Assembly: GCA_900541585.1 (NCBI GenBank)
Contig: UQKD01000015.1
Span: 1 to 64,000, forward strand
Direction: 5' to 3'
DNA: 64,000 nucleotides
Origin: an uncultured Alistipes sp.
GTDB taxonomy: Bacteria > Bacteroidota > Bacteroidia > Bacteroidales > Rikenellaceae
Part shown: in pieces, positions 61,335 through 64,000 of the stretch
How positions within the stretch are numbered: the stretch's first letter is position 1
Layout of the letters: each line of letters starts with the position of its first letter
Made by a program: the position numbers and the translations under genes
The notes under the pieces: generated by a model
Told to the model about the DNA's origin: nothing
The model's input: the letters and a program-made list of their open reading frames with translations, nothing else
Databases searched by the model: none

Positions 61335-64000
61335 TTAAAACTCCAGTTTGATATTGAACCCGAAACTCCGCACCGTCGGCATGCCGTAGACGTCGATTCC
61401 CTGATTATCGTTGCCCGTCGAGAGGATGAGGTCGGGATCGAACGGCGCGGCGTTGTAGATGAAAAAGAGGTTGCGGGCCACCAGCGACACCGTCGCGCCG
61501 CTGAACACGCCCGTCCGCCGCATCAGTTTGCGCGGCAGCGCATAGGAGAGCGACAGTTCGCGCAGGCGGATGTTCGTCGCGTCGTACATGTAATACTCCG
61601 TCACCCCGGCGCGTCCGCCGACCAGTTTGTAGAAACTCCTCACGTCTTCGATCCTCCGCCCTTCCAATGTCACATATCCCCGGTCGCGGGCGTCGGCCGT
61701 GACCTCCGTGACGCCGTAGGAGTCGAGGTCAGCCATCGTCTGCGACAGCACATGGCCGCCGTAACGGCAGTCGACGAGCATCGACAGCGACACGCCGCGG
61801 TAGGAGAAGGTGTTGCTCCACGACAGCGAGAAAACGGGATTGGCGTTACCCACCCGGACGGTATTGCCCTCGCCCACCGTCCGCGGCAGCCCGGCGTAAT
61901 CCCCTTCGGTCTCGTAGACGATCCGGCCGTTTCCGTCGCGCTCGAACGCCCGGCCGTAAATATCGCCGATCGAACCGCCCTCGACCAGCTTCATGGCGTA
62001 GGACGACGAAAAACTCGACGGGCCGTAGACGTATTCGCGCAGTTCGTCGTGGAGCCGGATCACGCGGTTCCTGTTGCGGGCGAAATTGACGGCAGACTGC
62101 CACGTGAGGGCCTTTCCGTAGAGCGGATAGGCGCTGAGCGCAATCTCCACACCTTCGTTCTCGATGTTTCCGGCATTCTCGTAGCGGAAGGCGTAGACTT
62201 CGCCCGAGAGGGCCGGCAGCTTGAAGAACTGGTTGCGGGTGTTGGTCTTATAATAGGTCGCGTTGACGCCCAGCCGGTCGCCGAAGAAACGCCACTCGAC
62301 ACCCGCTTCGACGGCGTGGGTCATCTCGGGCCGGAGATCGGTCCCGGGGGCCGCATCGGCGGCGTTGATGCCGCCGCCGGCCGTCACGTGGGCTTTGGGA
62401 TTGGTAATGAACATCGGAATGTCGTTGCCCACGCGGCTCCACGTCAGGCGGACCTTGCCCAACGAAATCCACTCCGGCAGTTTGAACATCTTGCTGACCA
62501 CCCACGACGCGCCCAGCGAGCAGTAGAAGAAGCCGCTGCCTTCGGCCGAAGTGTAGGCCAGCGTCGAGGCCCAGTCGTTGCGCCCCGTGACCTCGAAGGT
62601 GAGGCTCTCGGCGTATTTGACCGACGCCGTGGCGAACAGCGACTGAATCTGCCGGCGGGCGTCGATCTGCTCGTCGACGTAGGCCGAACTGTCCATGACG
62701 ATATTGGCGACGTTGAAGATATTGGGATAGTAGAGCGACGCGGTCTTGGAGTCCATGCGCAGCGAGTTGACCGTGCGGTCGTTGAGCGACGCCCCGGCGG
62801 TCGCGCTGAAGGTCCAGTCGGAAGAAAAACGCCGGTCGAACAGCGCCAGCACCTCGCCGTTGAAAAGCGTCTCCGAGAAGGCGCTCTCGACATACCGCCC
62901 GTTCGCCCCGGCCAGCGCCGGAGCCGTCGAGGCGTAGAACCGCTGACGGACCTTGTCCCCGAGGTAATCCACATTGCCGCGCGCCCGGAGCCGGAGCCAG
63001 TCGTTCACCTTCCAGTCGGCGGAAAGCGAGGCCATCACCCGGTTGCGCACGCTCCGGCTGCGGATGCGGTTGACAACCCAGTAGGGATTCTGCTCGAAAT
63101 CGTCGCTCGGGGCGATCCACTGCTGCACGTCCAGCTTGCGGTCTTCGTCGTAGACCGCGTAATGCTCCCGGTAAGGGGTCATGTCCACGCCGCGCGGAAA
63201 GCGGTACAGACCGACCAGCGGGTTCATGTAGAAACCGCCCGGCACGGGTTTGTCCTCAACCGCCTGGCGCATGAAGCTGATGTTGCCGTCGAGACGCAGC
63301 CGCTCGCGGAACAGTTCGGAGACAGTGCGCAGGTTGAAATTGTGGCGCATCAGGCGGTTTTTCCCGGTGATGCCCCGCTCGGCGGTGTTGGCGTAGGAGA
63401 AGTAGTTCTGAACCTGCTTCGAACCGGTCGAGACGGAAACGGAGTTGATCGCCGTCACGCCCGTCCGGAAAAACTCCCCGGCATTGTCGTAAGGCTTCAC
63501 GCCGCCGCGCGCGCCCCAGCTCTCCACGCCGCCGCTCACCCCGTAACGGTCTTGGAACTTCGGCAGGCTGAAAGGCGTCTGGAAAGTCAGGTTCGAGGAG
63601 AAGGTCACGGGCTGCTGCCCGACGCTGCCCTTCTTGGTCGTGATCAGGATGACGCCGTTGGCGGCCTGGCTGCCGTACAGCGCCGCGGCCGGAGCGCCCT
63701 TGAGGACCGAAACGCTCTCGATGTCCTCGGCATTGAGATTCGAGATGCCGTCGCCGCCGTCGCGGTTCCCGGCGTCGGCGACTCCGCCGATGGCCGAATA
63801 GGCCTGCTCGGGCGAGGAGTTGAGCATCGGCATTCCGTCGACCACATACAACGGCTGGTTGTCGCTGGCCACCGAACGCACGCCGCGGATACTCACCTTG
63901 GCGGACGCTCCCGCCCCCGAAGAGGTTTCACCGACCTGCATGCCGGCCGATTTGCCGGCAAGCGACAGAATCAGGTTGGGCGATTTGACGGCCGTGAGCT
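61335..64000 (-). CDS. SusC-like TonB-dependent transporter (5' part outside the window)
   Basis: At least 888 residues; the frame is open to the window edge, so signal peptide and carboxypeptidase-like domain lie beyond it. The visible part begins with the SusC plug block (TAVKSPNLILSLAGKSAGMQVG), then VDGMPMLNSS, ISNLNAEDIESVSVLKGAPAAALYGSQAANGVILITTKKG and a full beta-barrel ending SFGFNIKLEF. The insertion GGVADAGNRDGGDG in the plug is longer than in the SusC at 7077. Partner of the SusD-like gene downstream. Confidence 0.95.
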   Translation of the reverse strand, partial: LTAVKSPNLILSLAGKSAGMQVGETSSGAGASAKVSIRGVRSVASDNQPLYVVDGMPMLNSSPEQAYSAIGGVADAGNRDGGDGISNLNAEDIESVSVLKGAPAAALYGSQAANGVILITTKKGSVGQQPVTFSSNLTFQTPFSLPKFQDRYGVSGGVESWGARGGVKPYDNAGEFFRTGVTAINSVSVSTGSKQVQNYFSYANTAERGITGKNRLMRHNFNLRTVSELFRERLRLDGNISFMRQAVEDKPVPGGFYMNPLVGLYRFPRGVDMTPYREHYAVYDEDRKLDVQQWIAPSDDFEQNPYWVVNRIRSRSVRNRVMASLSADWKVNDWLRLRARGNVDYLGDKVRQRFYASTAPALAGANGRYVESAFSETLFNGEVLALFDRRFSSDWTFSATAGASLNDRTVNSLRMDSKTASLYYPNIFNVANIVMDSSAYVDEQIDARRQIQSLFATASVKYAESLTFEVTGRNDWASTLAYTSAEGSGFFYCSLGASWVVSKMFKLPEWISLGKVRLTWSRVGNDIPMFITNPKAHVTAGGGINAADAAPGTDLRPEMTHAVEAGVEWRFFGDRLGVNATYYKTNTRNQFFKLPALSGEVYAFRYENAGNIENEGVEIALSAYPLYGKALTWQSAVNFARNRNRVIRLHDELREYVYGPSSFSSSYAMKLVEGGSIGDIYGRAFERDGNGRIVYETEGDYAGLPRTVGEGNTVRVGNANPVFSLSWSNTFSYRGVSLSMLVDCRYGGHVLSQTMADLDSYGVTEVTADARDRGYVTLEGRRIEDVRSFYKLVGGRAGVTEYYMYDATNIRLRELSLSYALPRKLMRRTGVFSGATVSLVARNLFFIYNAAPFDPDLILSTGNDNQGIDVYGMPTVRSFGFNIKLEF

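Overview
The window is GC-rich Bacteroidota chromosome, most likely Alistipes or a close Rikenellaceae relative. That placement is inferred from the 16S 5' end, the many TTG/TTTG-N19-20-TAnnTTTG promoters, SusC/SusD pairs, a hybrid two-component regulator and serine-type sulfatases. No database search was possible.

Layout. The left edge holds the 5' end of a 16S rRNA gene leaving the window on the minus strand, fed by three tandem promoters. Next come a secreted subtilisin-like lipoprotein (-), lspA (+) and tRNA-Leu(CAG). From about 3.6 to 35.8 kb lies one large polysaccharide utilization locus (PUL) with glycosaminoglycan-type enzymes. It has a divergent PL8 lyase (-) and a long plus-strand operon (GH88, SusC, SusD, two surface lipoproteins, two heparinase II/III-fold lyases, a six-hairpin-type lipoprotein). 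These are followed by a hybrid two-component regulator and two sulfatase modules holding five S1 sulfatases, a GH2 enzyme and a mutarotase. All five sulfatases carry serine at the formylglycine position, so they depend on a maturase that is not in the window. Lyases would cut a sulfated uronic-acid glycan, SusCD would import oligosaccharides, GH88 would remove the unsaturated uronate, and sulfatases and GH2 would finish the breakdown.

From 35.9 to 43.5 kb a PBP1C gene (-) diverges from an alpha-2-macroglobulin gene (+) with a thioester motif, a known periplasmic defence pairing. Then come a GH20/phosphoesterase operon (-), a frameshifted lipoprotein gene (-), a flavin reductase (-), a XerC/D recombinase and a short ribosome hibernation factor (+), a PCMD-type lipoprotein (-), tRNA-Glu(CTC) (-), an RsiV-like lipoprotein (+), a probable new small RNA (-), a surface-glycan cluster (two GT2 enzymes and a Stealth phosphotransferase), an FAD-dependent oxidoreductase (-), tRNA-Leu(TAG) (+), a BACON/cholesterol-dependent-cytolysin-like lipoprotein (+), and a second SusD/SusC pair (-) running off the right edge.

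The most unusual signal is a set of five G tracts, each exactly nine G long and all G on the plus strand. They lie in the PUL regulator, in two lipoprotein genes just after the signal peptide, at the 3' end of a glycosyltransferase, and in the leader of the cytolysin-like gene. One lipoprotein is out of frame at its tract, and one added G restores it. This looks like a poly-G phase-variation set for surface functions, though homopolymer miscalling must be excluded first. Other leads are shared operator-like repeats in the PUL, the cytolysin-like protein and the promoter-to-terminator small RNA.
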